In this document: piece after piece, positions 55,657-64,000 of the stretch | Numbering within the stretch: position 1 is the stretch's first letter | Layout: each line of letters starts with the position of its first letter | Assembly (NCBI RefSeq): GCF_008704995.1 | Contig: NZ_CP023747.1 | Coordinates: 5,053,501 to 5,117,500, forward strand | Direction: 5' to 3' | DNA length: 64,000 bases | DNA from: Streptomyces nodosus | GTDB taxonomy: Bacteria > Actinomycetota > Actinomycetes > Streptomycetales > Streptomycetaceae | Notes under the pieces: model-generated | Databases searched by the model: none | What the model was told of the DNA's origin: nothing | What the model saw: only the letters and a program-made list of their open reading frames with translations | Translations under genes and position numbers: made by a program

Positions 55657-56229
55657 TCAGCGCTCTCCGCCGGGCACCCACAGCACGTCGCCGGTCTCCT
55701 TGTTGGCATGGCGGGCCAGGATGAACAGCAGGTCGGACAGCCGGTTGAGGTAGGCAGCGGTCAGCGGGTTCATCGTCTCGCCGTGGACCTCGAGCGCGGT
55801 CCAGGTCGACCGCTCGGCACGCCGCACGACCGTGCACGCCTGGTGCAGCAGGGCGGCGCCGGGCGTGCCGCCGGGCAGGATGAACGAGCGCAGTTTCTCC
55901 AGTTCGGCGAGGAAGCGGTCGCAGTCCGCCTCGAGCCGGTCCACATAGAACTGCTCGACCCTCAGCGGCGGGAACTCGGGGTTCTCGGCCACCGGCGTCG
56001 AGAGGTCCGCACCCACGTCGAACAGGTCGTTCTGCACGCGGGTGAGGACCTTGACGACCTCCTGGTCGAGGCCGCCCAGCGCGATCGCGGTGCCGAGCAC
56101 CGCGTTCGCCTCGTTGGCGTCCGCGTACGCGGCGATGCGCAGGTCGGTCTTCGGCACCCGGCTCATGTCGCCGAGGTTGGTGGTGCCCTTGTCGCCGGTC
56201 CGCGTGTAGATGCGCGTCAGATTGACCAT
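55657..56229 (-). CDS. Cob(I)alamin adenosyltransferase, PduO type
   Basis: 190 residues. Transfers 5'-deoxyadenosine from ATP to cob(I)alamin. The ATP-binding N-terminus is RIYTRTGDKGTTNLGD; later SFILPGGTPGAALLHQACTV and R-R-A-E-R followed by YLNRLSDLLFILAR are family signatures. No other cobalamin genes lie nearby. It provides cofactor for B12 enzymes such as methylmalonyl-CoA mutase. Confidence 0.94.
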   Translation of the reverse strand: MVNLTRIYTRTGDKGTTNLGDMSRVPKTDLRIAAYADANEANAVLGTAIALGGLDQEVVKVLTRVQNDLFDVGADLSTPVAENPEFPPLRVEQFYVDRLEADCDRFLAELEKLRSFILPGGTPGAALLHQACTVVRRAERSTWTALEVHGETMNPLTAAYLNRLSDLLFILARHANKETGDVLWVPGGER

Positions 56230-56620
56230 GCTGCCAATCTAGACCGTTCCTTCACCGGTGCCGAGGCGCGCCCCGGGGCGGCGGACCGGGCGCGTCCGAG
56301 GGCCCGTACGGGGCGTCGGTCCCGGAGCCGGGGCGGCGGGGGCCGCGGTGGCCGGGCGCCGTGAGCAGCACGGGGCAAGAGGGGTGAAGCCTCCCGTGAG
56401 GTGTCAATCATCGCGGAACCGTGCGGAATTGCCCCCGTTCCCGCCCCGGTCGGCGCCCCCGTGGCCAGGGCCGGAGACGTCTCCTGCCCCGGTGTGCGGG
56501 ACGTGACACGTATCTCACGCTGTGAGACGTGACACGGGTTACTAAGCGCTCACACCACCGCTCACGAGCGCTAGGGTCCGGCCGAGAGGCATACCAACCG
56601 CGCGTCAGGGGAGTCGCACA
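56230..56620. other. Divergent spacer with operator-like palindromes
   Basis: About 390 bp between the adenosyltransferase and 3-hydroxyacyl-CoA dehydrogenase genes. It contains no gene. The palindrome and direct repeats listed at 56501-56536 are the main structure. Confidence 0.5.
56501..56536 (+). promoter_or_regulatory. TCTCAC-GCT-GTGAGA palindrome inside direct repeats
   Basis: A perfect 6-3-6 inverted repeat (56513-56527) is bracketed by two ACGTGACACG copies (56501-56510 and 56527-56536). It lies ~85 bp before the dehydrogenase start, where a repressor such as a TetR-type fatty-acid regulator could bind. The regulator is unknown. Confidence 0.5.
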
Positions 56621-57469
56621 GTGGCACGGAAGCTTGCCGTCATCGGAGCCGGACTCATGGGTTCCGGAATCGCCCAGGTATCGGCCCAGGCCGGTTGGGA
56701 CGTCGTGCTGCGCGATGTCACCCAGGAGGCGCTGACGCGGGGCACGGACGCCATCAAGGCCTCGTACGACAGGTTTGTGAGCAAGGGCCGGCTGGCGGCG
56801 GACGACGCCGAGGAGGCGCTCGCCCGGATCACCCCGACCACCGATCTCGACGCCGCCGCCGACGCGGATGTCGTCGTCGAGGCAGTCTTCGAGAAGCTCG
56901 AGGTCAAGCACGAGATCTTCCGGACGCTGGACAAGCTGGTCCGGGAGGACGCCGTGCTCGCGTCCAACACCTCCGCCATCCCGATCACCAAGATCGCGGC
57001 GGTCACCGAGCGGCCGGAGCGGGTCGTCGGGGTGCACTTCTTCTCTCCGGTGCCGATGATGCAGCTCGTGGAGCTCGTCCGCGGATACAAGACGAGCGAC
57101 GCCACCCTCGCCACCGCCCGTGAGTTCGCCGAGTCCGTCGGCAAGACCTGCATCGTCGTCAACCGCGATGTCGCCGGCTTTGTGACGACCCGTCTCATCT
57201 CGGCGCTGGTCGTCGAGGCCGCCAAGCTCTACGAGTCGGGCGTGGCCACCGCCGAGGACATCGACCTCGCCTGCAAGCTGGGCTTCGGTCACGCCATGGG
57301 ACCGCTGGCCACCGCCGATCTCACGGGCGTCGACATCCTGCTGCACGCCACGAGCAACATCTACACCGAGTCCCAGGACGAGAAGTTCGCCCCGCCTGAG
57401 CTGATGCGCCGGATGGTTGACGCCGGTGACTTCGGCCGCAAGAGCGGGCAGGGGTTCTACGCGTACTGA
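56621..57469 (+). CDS. 3-hydroxybutyryl-CoA dehydrogenase
   Basis: 282-residue NAD(P)-dependent 3-hydroxyacyl-CoA dehydrogenase. Rossmann GAGLMGSGIAQ near the N-terminus, the SNTSAIPITKIA segment, catalytic His in GVHFFSPVPMMQLVE, and C-terminal GHAMGPLATADLTGVD. GTG start. Likely in butyryl-CoA or PHB metabolism, supplying ethylmalonyl-CoA precursors in Streptomyces. Confidence 0.93.
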   Translation: MARKLAVIGAGLMGSGIAQVSAQAGWDVVLRDVTQEALTRGTDAIKASYDRFVSKGRLAADDAEEALARITPTTDLDAAADADVVVEAVFEKLEVKHEIFRTLDKLVREDAVLASNTSAIPITKIAAVTERPERVVGVHFFSPVPMMQLVELVRGYKTSDATLATAREFAESVGKTCIVVNRDVAGFVTTRLISALVVEAAKLYESGVATAEDIDLACKLGFGHAMGPLATADLTGVDILLHATSNIYTESQDEKFAPPELMRRMVDAGDFGRKSGQGFYAY

Positions 57470-57624
57470 AACCGCACGCGCCTCTGGGGGCCCACCCCAT
57501 GGGGTGAATTCGGTATCGGTTCGCTTACAGACGGCAACCGGATCGTCCTCTGGGTAGTCAGAGGTTGTCAGAGGTTGCGCAACCTTGACGCGGAGTACGA
57601 ACGACGCATTCTCGGGGAGCACAT

Positions 57625-57948
57625 ATGTATATCAGGGGCGACCACGCCGAGCTGGTCGTCGGGGGCCGCCTCGACGTCCGCAGCGCGGCGGACGCCCGTA
57701 CGGTCCTGCACGCGGCCGTCGACGACGGCGTGGGCGATCTGGTCCTCGATCTGTCCGAACTGGACTCCTGGGACGCCACCGGACTCGGGGTGATCATGGG
57801 GGTCCACCGGCGCGCCGGCCGATGCGGCCGGCGGCTGGTGCTGCGCGATGTGCCGCCGCAGATGCAGCGCCTGCTGGTGGCCACCCGGCTGCACCGGATC
57901 CTGGCCATCGAGGGCGGTATCGGGGTGGAGTCACTGCCCCGCGTGTGA
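57625..57948 (+). CDS. STAS-domain anti-sigma factor antagonist-like protein
   Basis: 107-residue single STAS domain. The loop that is normally D-S-S-G-L is DSWDATGLGVIMG, with Thr at the phospho-site position, so it could be controlled by a Ser/Thr kinase. No anti-sigma gene is adjacent. Two 10-bp direct repeats (GTCAGAGGTT, 57557-57576) stand before it. Confidence 0.85.
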   Translation: MYIRGDHAELVVGGRLDVRSAADARTVLHAAVDDGVGDLVLDLSELDSWDATGLGVIMGVHRRAGRCGRRLVLRDVPPQMQRLLVATRLHRILAIEGGIGVESLPRV

Positions 57949-58195
57949 GCCGGGGACGCAGGACTCACCGAGGGGGCGAAGACCGGCGAATCGCACGTCG
58001 TGCCCAATCATCACGAGATCGTGACGTCTCGGACGGCGCGGTACCCCGGCCTGTCGGAGACCCGGTGCGAAGGTTTAGGGTTCGGCTGCCCATCACCCGA
58101 CACCTTTGAGCGGGCGCCGGACCAGAAGCGACAGCGCGATGTGCAGCAAGGCCGGGAGGGGCTCAGGCACACGACGCTTTTGGGGGCTTGGACCT

Positions 58196-60802
58196 ATGGA
58201 CCCGAACAGCACGGGACCCGAGGAGTACGGCCGAGGGGGCACCGGCGGCATGCCGCGTCAGCGCCCGCCGAGGGACCCCCTCACCGCCGACTTCGGGCAG
58301 CCGTCAGCGGTGCCCGCCCGCACCGCCCGGATCGTCTCGGGCGACCACCTGCTCACCGTCAACCCCGTGGACGGCAGCGAGATGGAGGTCTGCCCGCCCG
58401 GTGAACGGCCCGAGCGGCCGGTGAAGTACACCGCACAGCAGCGGGCCGAACGCGCCCGCGCCGCCCGGCCGCCCGCCCCGGCCGGTCCCGACCGGCCGGA
58501 GACGCCGCCCTTCGAGCCCAGGGAGGAACGCGAGCGGCTGGTGCGGCTGCTGGCCCGCGGCCGCTCGGTCCGCCTCACCGGACCCGCGGGTTCCGGCCGC
58601 AGCGCGCTCCTTGACGCCGTCGCCGAGGACTGCACCGACATAGCGCCCGACGGGGTGGTGCGGCTCACCGGCTTCCACCGCACCGCGGGCGACCTGCTGC
58701 ACGATCTCTTCACCGCCGTCTACGACGCGCCGCTGTACCGGCCGGAGCGGGACGAACTGCTCCGGTGCGTCCAGGAGATCGGCGCCGTCGTCGTCCTGGA
58801 CGACCTGGAGATAGGCGGCAGCGCCCTGGACGAACTGCTCGACGCGACACCCGAGTGCGCCTTTCTGCTCTCGGCCACCCCCGAGGTGCCCGCCCCGTCC
58901 TCCGACGCGCAGGTGGAGGAGGTCTTCCTCGGCGGACTCGACCGCGCGGCCTGTCTGGAGCTGCTGGAGCGGGCCGTCGAACGGGCCCTCACCGACGAGG
59001 AGGTGAACTGGGCGGGCGACCTGTGGTTCGAGTCCGAGGGACTGCCGCTGCGCTTCGCACAAGCCGGGGCGCTGCTGCGGCAGCACGACCGGCAGCGGGC
59101 CGAGGAGCAGGCCGTCGACGAGTTCGGCGTCTTCCAGGACATCTCGGTGGACGTGCCCCTCGACACCGCGGAGGAACGCAGACCTCCGCTGCCGTCGCTG
59201 GCCGAGGCCGCCGCGGCCGCCACACTCCTCGCCTCCCATCTGAGCGCGTCGGCGCGCGAGACCCTGAAGTTCGCCGTCGCCCTCGGCGGTGAGGTGCCCC
59301 AGCAGACCCATCTGCCGGCCCTGCTCGACGAGACCCACGCGGACGCGACGCTCGCCGAACTCGTCGGCTGTGCGCTGGTCTCCCCGGTCGGCTCCCGCTA
59401 CCGCCTCGCGGCGGGGGTGCTCGCCCAGCTGGAGGCCGCCGGATACGCCGACGACGCACAGGAGTACGCGCTCAAGGCCGCCCGGCACTACGCCTGGTGG
59501 GCCGGGCACCCCTCGGTCACCCCGGAACGTGTCTCCGCGGAGGCCGACGCCGTGCTGGCCGCGCTGACCGTCATGGTCCCGCTCGCCTCCACCGCCGCCG
59601 CGGACCCCGACGAGCAGGAGGAGACCTCCTCGCCCGCCGAGGAGGAGGAGAACCTCGCGGTGCGGCTGGCCCGGCAGTCGGCGCCCGCGTTCGCCGCGGG
59701 ACTGCACTGGAGCGCCTGGGAACGGGCGCTGCGGTCCGGGGTCGAGGCCGCCCGGCTCACCGGCTCGGTCGCGGAGCAGGCGTACTTCCACCACGAGTTG
59801 GGCATCCTCGCGCTCTGCTGCGGCCAGTTCGACCGGGCCCGCGCCGAGTTGGAGGCCTCCATCGGGCTGCGGGGCGCCCTGGCCGACAAGCGGGGCACCA
59901 TCGCCGGACGGCGCGCTCTCACCCTGGTCGCCGACCGCTCCCCCGAGGCCGCGCCCGAGGAGGGCACGGCGTCGGCCGAGGAGGCGCCGGAGACCCGGTC
60001 CGAGGAGATCACGGCGCCGCTCAACCTGCCGGCCGTCTTCGGCTCCTCCGACCCGCTGGGGGAGACCACGATCCTGGCCGCGCCGCTGGTCGCGAAGGAG
60101 CCGCGGCGCCCGGCCGTCACACCCCCGGCCAAGGGGCTGCGCGGCGTGATGAGGGGCACCCGGCGCAATCTGGTGGCCGCGGGCGCGGGAGCCGCACTGG
60201 TCGCCGTGCTCGGCACGGTCGTGACCCTCGGCATGACCTCCGACAACGAGGACAACACCCCCTCGGGGAACGTCCAGGTGGACCCCGCCACGAGTCAGGA
60301 CGCCGACGAGTACGGCCTCGACTCCGACCCGGCGGAGGAGCCGGGCGGCGGCTCGGACGGCACGGGCCGGGCGGGCGCCACCGCGGGTTCGGGCACACCG
60401 AACGCCCCGAGCCCCACGGACCCCGGTCCGGACGGCACCTACGGCACCGCGGACGACCCGACGCCGAGCAGCACCGGCGGGCGGCCGCCGGGCAGTTCGA
60501 GCACCCCGGGTTCGACCTCGTCCCCGTCCTCCTCGTCGCCGTCCACCTCGAGACCGCCGAAGTCGACGCCGCCGGCGTCCACGACCAAGCCGACCAAGCC
60601 GACCAAGCCGGGTAAGCCGACGACCGACGCGCCCCCGACCACTCCGACCGAGCCGGACACGGAAGAGCCGTCGGAGACCCCGACCACGTCCACCACGGCC
60701 AGCGGCCCGACGTCCTCCGTGCCCGCCACCACGACAGGTTCGGCGAGCGCGCCGGTGAGCGGCGTGTCGGACACGCCGAGCGGCTCCGACACGGTGATCT
60801 GA
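58196..60802 (+). CDS. Large P-loop ATPase with C-terminal TM and mucin-like tail
   Basis: 868 residues from ATG 58196. A disordered N-terminus (~1-110) is followed by a STAND/AAA-like NTPase (~115-330; P-loop GPAGSGRSALL at ~129-139; VVVLDDLEIGG Walker B) and a helical tetratricopeptide-like region (~370-600). One TM at ~658-680 (NLVAAGAGAALVAVLGTVV) is followed by ~185 residues of Ser/Thr/Pro/Gly/Asp, extracellular if the ATPase is cytosolic. No sensor or effector domain is recognised. The STAS gene precedes it and hairpin 60819-60849 follows. Confidence 0.82.
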   Translation: MDPNSTGPEEYGRGGTGGMPRQRPPRDPLTADFGQPSAVPARTARIVSGDHLLTVNPVDGSEMEVCPPGERPERPVKYTAQQRAERARAARPPAPAGPDRPETPPFEPREERERLVRLLARGRSVRLTGPAGSGRSALLDAVAEDCTDIAPDGVVRLTGFHRTAGDLLHDLFTAVYDAPLYRPERDELLRCVQEIGAVVVLDDLEIGGSALDELLDATPECAFLLSATPEVPAPSSDAQVEEVFLGGLDRAACLELLERAVERALTDEEVNWAGDLWFESEGLPLRFAQAGALLRQHDRQRAEEQAVDEFGVFQDISVDVPLDTAEERRPPLPSLAEAAAAATLLASHLSASARETLKFAVALGGEVPQQTHLPALLDETHADATLAELVGCALVSPVGSRYRLAAGVLAQLEAAGYADDAQEYALKAARHYAWWAGHPSVTPERVSAEADAVLAALTVMVPLASTAAADPDEQEETSSPAEEEENLAVRLARQSAPAFAAGLHWSAWERALRSGVEAARLTGSVAEQAYFHHELGILALCCGQFDRARAELEASIGLRGALADKRGTIAGRRALTLVADRSPEAAPEEGTASAEEAPETRSEEITAPLNLPAVFGSSDPLGETTILAAPLVAKEPRRPAVTPPAKGLRGVMRGTRRNLVAAGAGAALVAVLGTVVTLGMTSDNEDNTPSGNVQVDPATSQDADEYGLDSDPAEEPGGGSDGTGRAGATAGSGTPNAPSPTDPGPDGTYGTADDPTPSSTGGRPPGSSSTPGSTSSPSSSSPSTSRPPKSTPPASTTKPTKPTKPGKPTTDAPPTTPTEPDTEEPSETPTTSTTASGPTSSVPATTTGSASAPVSGVSDTPSGSDTVI

Positions 60803-60818
60803 GGGCCCGTCGACGGAA

Positions 60819-60849
60819 AGGGCCGGGTCCGCTGTCCGGACCCGGCCCT
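60819..60849. terminator. Bidirectional hairpin between ATPase and nucS
   Basis: AGGGCCGGGTCCG and CGGACCCGGCCCT, a 13-bp perfect stem with a 5-nt loop, between convergent genes. Confidence 0.85.
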
Positions 60850-60866
60850 CGTCGTCGTACCGTCCC

Positions 60867-61538
60867 TCAGAACAGGCGCAGCTTGTCGTCCTCGATGCCG
60901 CGCAGCGCGTCATAGTCCAGGACGGCGCAGCCGATCCCCCGGTCGGTGGCCAGAACACGGGCCTGCGGCTTGATCTCCTGCGCCGCGAAGACGCCGCGGA
61001 CCGGGGCGAGATGCGGATCGCGGTTGAGCAGGTCCAGATAGCGGGTGAGCTGTTCCACCCCGTCGATCTCGCCGCGCCGCTTGATCTCCACGGCCACGGT
61101 CCCGCCCTCGGCGTCCCGGCACAGGATGTCCACCGGCCCGATCGCCGTCATGTACTCGCGGCGGATGAGGGTGTAGCCCTCGCCGAGGGTCTCGATGCGG
61201 TCGGCGAGCAGTTCCTGGAGGTGTGCCTCCACACCGTCCTTGATCAGGCCCGGGTCCACGCCGAGTTCATGGCTGGAGTCATGGAGGACCTCCTCCATGG
61301 TGATGATCAGCTTCTCGCCCGCCTTGTTGATGACGGTCCAGACGCCCTCCTCCTCGCCCGCGCCCTCCTTCAGGGTGCAGGGAGGGGACATCCAGTTGAG
61401 GGGCTTGTAGGCCCGGTCGTCCGCATGGATCGAGACGCTGCCGTCCGCCTTCACCAGGATCAGACGGGGCGCGGAGGGAAGGTGGGCGGTGAGCCGGCCC
61501 GCGTAGTCGACGGAGCATCGGGCGATGACGAGACGCAT
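60867..61538 (-). CDS. nucS: Mismatch endonuclease NucS/EndoMS
   Basis: 223 residues from ATG 61538 (MRLVIARCSVDYAGRL); the frame is open far upstream but that part is low-quality sequence. An N-terminal beta domain (DNA binding, dimerisation) is followed by a RecB-like PD-(D/E)XK domain: GPVDILCRDAEGGTVAVEIK with catalytic Asp, Glu and Lys. NucS replaces MutS/MutL in actinobacteria, cutting both strands at mismatches. The C-terminus DDKLRLF resembles the sliding-clamp-binding end. Confidence 0.95.
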   Translation of the reverse strand: MRLVIARCSVDYAGRLTAHLPSAPRLILVKADGSVSIHADDRAYKPLNWMSPPCTLKEGAGEEEGVWTVINKAGEKLIITMEEVLHDSSHELGVDPGLIKDGVEAHLQELLADRIETLGEGYTLIRREYMTAIGPVDILCRDAEGGTVAVEIKRRGEIDGVEQLTRYLDLLNRDPHLAPVRGVFAAQEIKPQARVLATDRGIGCAVLDYDALRGIEDDKLRLF

Positions 61539-62070
61539 GGTCGGCAACGCTACTCGACTCCGCACCCCCCGCGCGATTCGCCCTCGGCGGCCGCTCCGTC
61601 CCGGGGGCGCCCCCGGGGTCCGCCGGGCGTGATCTCTCGGCCGTTCCCGCGGGGCGCGCACCGATGCTCCCCGAGCGCCCCTCCGGCCGCCCGTGCGCCC
61701 CGGACACCCTTCGGGCGACCCTTCCCGCGCGCGGTCCTCCCTCCGGGCCCTGGCCACTCCCGTAAGCCTCGGCGGGGCCTGTCCGGCGGCTGTGCGCCGG
61801 TCCGTCCGGGCTCGTTCCCCGGGGTCTTCGGGCCCGGTGCGGCCGTCTCTCGGGGCCTCTCCCTTTCACCCGGGATGCCCCTGTTCGTCTATGGCTGGTT
61901 GTGTGCCGTACGGGGTTTCACTGAATACGCATTCTTGTGGTGTCGTCACCGGCTGTTGCCTACCGTAGTAAACGGGAGGTCGCGCACCGTGTACTCAGCG
62001 TGTTCGACGGCGCGGGACTCCCCTATCTGTCCATCAACCCCTGTTGTCTCGGGGTGCGAGAGGAGTACCC
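61539..62070. other. Divergent spacer nucS / SCO5389-like gene
   Basis: About 530 bp. Its nucS-proximal 350 bp are extremely GC-rich and code for nothing credible. The last 170 bp are richer in AT, with a TAGTAA -10-like box near 61967 that may drive the downstream gene. Confidence 0.45.
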
Positions 62071-62463
62071 ATGTCGCTCGACGTCTCACCGGCCCTCCTG
62101 GAACAGGCCGAGCGAGGCGAGGTCGACGAAGCGGAATTCGTCGACTGCGTCCGGACCTCCCTGCCCTTCGCATGGGAGATGATCAGCTCCCTGGTGGCCC
62201 AGCTGAAGGTGGACGGCGGTACGTTCGCCGACAACCAGACGCCGCCGCCGGACGAGCAGGCACGTGGGCAACTGCTGCGTGCACTCGCGAGCGACGCGAT
62301 ACGCGGCGCCCTGCAGCGGCACTTCGGAGTGCGCCTGGCCTTCCAGAACTGCCACCGGGTGGCGGTGTTCCCGCTGGACTCCTCGGTGGACGACACGCTG
62401 GCCCGCTTCACCTCGGTCCGCAGCCAGGTGCTCAACCAGTCGCCGGAACTGCGCGACTGCTGA
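62071..62463 (+). CDS. SCO5389 family protein
   Basis: 130 residues from ATG 62071, 7 nt after GAGGAG. A small soluble helical protein: SPALLEQAERGEVDEAEFVD, WEMISSLVAQL, then QRHFGVRLAFQNCHRVAVF. It is highly conserved in Streptomyces next to nucS; function unknown. The family name is from memory. Confidence 0.85.
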   Translation: MSLDVSPALLEQAERGEVDEAEFVDCVRTSLPFAWEMISSLVAQLKVDGGTFADNQTPPPDEQARGQLLRALASDAIRGALQRHFGVRLAFQNCHRVAVFPLDSSVDDTLARFTSVRSQVLNQSPELRDC

Positions 62464-62572
62464 GCGCGGACCAAGCCGCCGGGCTTGCCGCTCCGTACAC
62501 GGGAGGCGCATTCCGTGGCCGGGCGGCAAGCTCCCGTCGGCGGCCCGGGGGAGGGGTCGTGCGCGGGTGGAC

Positions 62573-63601
62573 TCAGCCGAGTCGGGGAAGCACATCGGTC
62601 CCCAGCCTGCGTACGTTCTCCTCCGTCGCCGGCAGATCGCCCGAGCCCTCGACCAGCAGGGCGAAGCGGGTGATACCGGTCCGCTCCGCCGTCGCGGAGA
62701 GCCGGTCGACGCACAGCTGCGCGGTGCCCACCGGGTGCAGATCGCAGAGCAGTTCGGTGTAGGAGAGCGGGTCCCGCATCGCACGGTTCCGGCCGTCGAT
62801 CGTCACATGCGCGGCGAGGCCCTGTTTCAGCCAGCCCGGCATGGCCTTGGTCAGCGCCTCCACCGCGTCGGACCGCCGGTCCGCGATCTGGCAGACACCG
62901 GCCGAGACATGCTCCGCGGCGGCGATCACCTCGCCGTCGACCCCGGCCGTGCGCGCGCAGCTCCGCCACAGTGCGACCATCTCCGCCTTCTCCTCGTCCC
63001 CCGCATGCATGCCGAGCAGCATCGGCAGGCCCCGCTCCGCCGCCAGGCGTACGCTCGCCGCCGAGGTGCAGGCGACGACGACCTCGGGCTGCCCGGTGTC
63101 GTCGAGCGCCTCCCGTGGCCGGGGGACGACCGGGACCTCGCGGAAGCTGAAGCGCTCCCCGGTGGCGGCGACGGAGGGTTCGCGCAGCCAGCGCACCAGC
63201 AGATCGAGTGATTCGGGGAAGCCGGTCTCGTACGCCTCGAGGCCCGAGCCGAAGACCTCCAGATCCACCCAGGGTCCGCCGCGCCCCACCCCGAGCGAGA
63301 GGCGCCCGCCCGAGGTGACGTGCAGCAGGGCCGCCTGCTCGCCCAGCGCCACCGGGTGGACGGTGGGCAGCACGCTCACCGCGGTGCCGACCCGGATGCG
63401 ACGGGTGCGGCCCAGCAGCAGCGCCGCCAGGGTGATCGCCGACGGGCAGGTCCCGTACGGCACGAAGTGGTGCTCGGCCAGCCATACGGTGTCCAGTCCC
63501 GCCTCCTCGGCGGCCTCGGCCGACCGCACCGCGCGGTGCAGCGCCTCCCCCTGGCCCTGGCCCGGAAACTGGGCGGCCAGCACAAAACTTCCTACGCGCA
63601 T
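62573..63601 (-). CDS. LLM-class flavin-dependent oxidoreductase
   Basis: 342-residue luciferase-like TIM barrel using FMNH2 or F420. GLDTVWLAEHHFVPYG near residues 36-51 and GRLSLGVGRGGPW are the family's flavin-binding segments. The second half has family-typical helices. Substrate cannot be told. A weak hydrophobic start (FVLAAQFPG) is part of the first beta strand, not a signal. Confidence 0.9.
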   Translation of the reverse strand: MRVGSFVLAAQFPGQGQGEALHRAVRSAEAAEEAGLDTVWLAEHHFVPYGTCPSAITLAALLLGRTRRIRVGTAVSVLPTVHPVALGEQAALLHVTSGGRLSLGVGRGGPWVDLEVFGSGLEAYETGFPESLDLLVRWLREPSVAATGERFSFREVPVVPRPREALDDTGQPEVVVACTSAASVRLAAERGLPMLLGMHAGDEEKAEMVALWRSCARTAGVDGEVIAAAEHVSAGVCQIADRRSDAVEALTKAMPGWLKQGLAAHVTIDGRNRAMRDPLSYTELLCDLHPVGTAQLCVDRLSATAERTGITRFALLVEGSGDLPATEENVRRLGTDVLPRLG

Positions 63602-63819
63602 CGCAGTTCCTGCTTTCCTGGCTCCGACACGGAGCTCCCCCGCTCGGCATAACTGCGTGACAAGTGCCTAAGTCACGGCGTGACGGCGGGATTTCCGGAT
63701 TGTCTGCAGAATGAACCGATGAAGACGGGTTCTGTCGGAGACGGTGACGAAGATGACCTCCCGCCCGCTCCGCGTACGCTGGAAGCGGTCCCTGCTCCCT
63801 ACGGCCCGTGAGGTGTTCT

Positions 63820-64000
63820 GTGTCCCCGCGTCGCAACCGACCCAAGGGCGCCGGTTTCTCCGGCCGGAACGCGGACGACGACGACAGGTCCCGTTACGGC
63901 GGCCTCCAGTTCACCGAGAGCTGGGGCGGCGAGCAGTGGTGTGTGCGTCATGTGGCGGGCGGCAGCACCGAGGGCAAGAGCTACCGCTGCCCCGGCTGCG
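63820..64000 (+). CDS. Conserved ATP/GTP-binding-protein-like ORF, truncated at window end
   Basis: First 60 residues only, from GTG 63820 (another GTG 12 bp earlier is in frame). Begins SPRRNRPKGAGFSGRN, then YGGLQFTESWGGEQW and a zinc-ribbon-like CPGC at the edge. I recall a streptomycete family at this locus annotated as ATP/GTP-binding, with a small zinc-finger-like body. Confidence 0.7.
   Translation, partial: MSPRRNRPKGAGFSGRNADDDDRSRYGGLQFTESWGGEQWCVRHVAGGSTEGKSYRCPGC

Noticed and set aside
58304..60958. 884-codon open frame antisense to the ATPase gene
   Set aside because: Arg/Gly/Leu-rich shadow of a high-GC gene; the plus frame has a P-loop, TM segment and natural composition.

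Overview
The window is chromosomal DNA of a Streptomyces-type actinomycete. It is very GC-rich, GTG and TTG starts are frequent, and one small gene carries the rare TTA codon. The order lysA-hom-thrC-thrB-rho-(LCP)-rpmE-prfA-prmC-sua5-PTP-glyA-wecA/tagO-like-atpIBEFHAGDC-DUF2550-chiC-...-nucS matches, from memory, the conserved core of Streptomyces chromosomes. The species cannot be named from sequence alone.

Layout. (1) 1-5.2 kb, mostly minus strand: a truncated sensor histidine kinase with a lipoprotein partner, a dual-specificity phosphatase, a NERD-domain protein, and a divergent non-homologous end-joining pair (LigD-type polymerase and Ku). (2) 5.4-12.8 kb, accessory: a secreted tripeptidyl-aminopeptidase-like hydrolase, a two-gene nucleotidyltransferase-fold (DUF6932-like) module, a SWIM zinc-finger protein and an FMN/Fe-S glutamate-synthase-like protein. 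(3) 12.9-23.8 kb, a decayed integrative island at the 3' end of tRNA-Arg(CCG). Two pieces of tyrosine integrase lie about 9 kb apart, and an att/terminator-like block occurs at both ends. The cargo is feoA-feoB-nifU-like preceded by a DmdR/IdeR-like iron box, a small membrane coiled-coil protein, an AAA ATPase-nuclease, an Imm32-like immunity gene, an intact IS1380-family element with 4-bp TTAG target duplications, and small ORFs including a DUF6083-like gene with a TTA codon. (4) 24.0-33.6 kb, core: a receiver-only response regulator, the ArgS-related NrtL, lysA, the threonine operon hom-thrC-thrB, and rho behind a ~400-nt leader. (5) 34.1-42.2 kb: LCP protein, L31, RF1 and its methylase PrmC, Sua5, an LMW-PTP homologue lacking the nucleophilic Cys, glyA and a polyprenyl-phosphate GlcNAc-1-P transferase. 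(6) 42.5-50.4 kb: the complete ATP synthase operon, with an unusual structured spacer before atpC and a perfect 22-bp hairpin after it. (7) 50.5-64 kb: DUF2550, chitinase C with its two 12-bp direct repeats and adjacent two-component system, PduO-type adenosyltransferase, 3-hydroxybutyryl-CoA dehydrogenase, a STAS protein beside a large membrane ATPase with a mucin-like tail, NucS, an SCO5389-family protein, an LLM flavin oxidoreductase and a truncated gene at the right edge.

The genes fall into functional blocks: DNA repair (Ku/LigD polymerase, NERD, NucS), aspartate-family amino acids (lysA, hom, thrC, thrB), translation termination and tRNA modification (prfA, prmC, sua5), energy (atp) and chitin use (chiC plus regulators). 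The least explained parts are the DUF6932-like two-gene module and the accreted tRNA-Arg island. No CRISPR array, rRNA or replication origin was seen.
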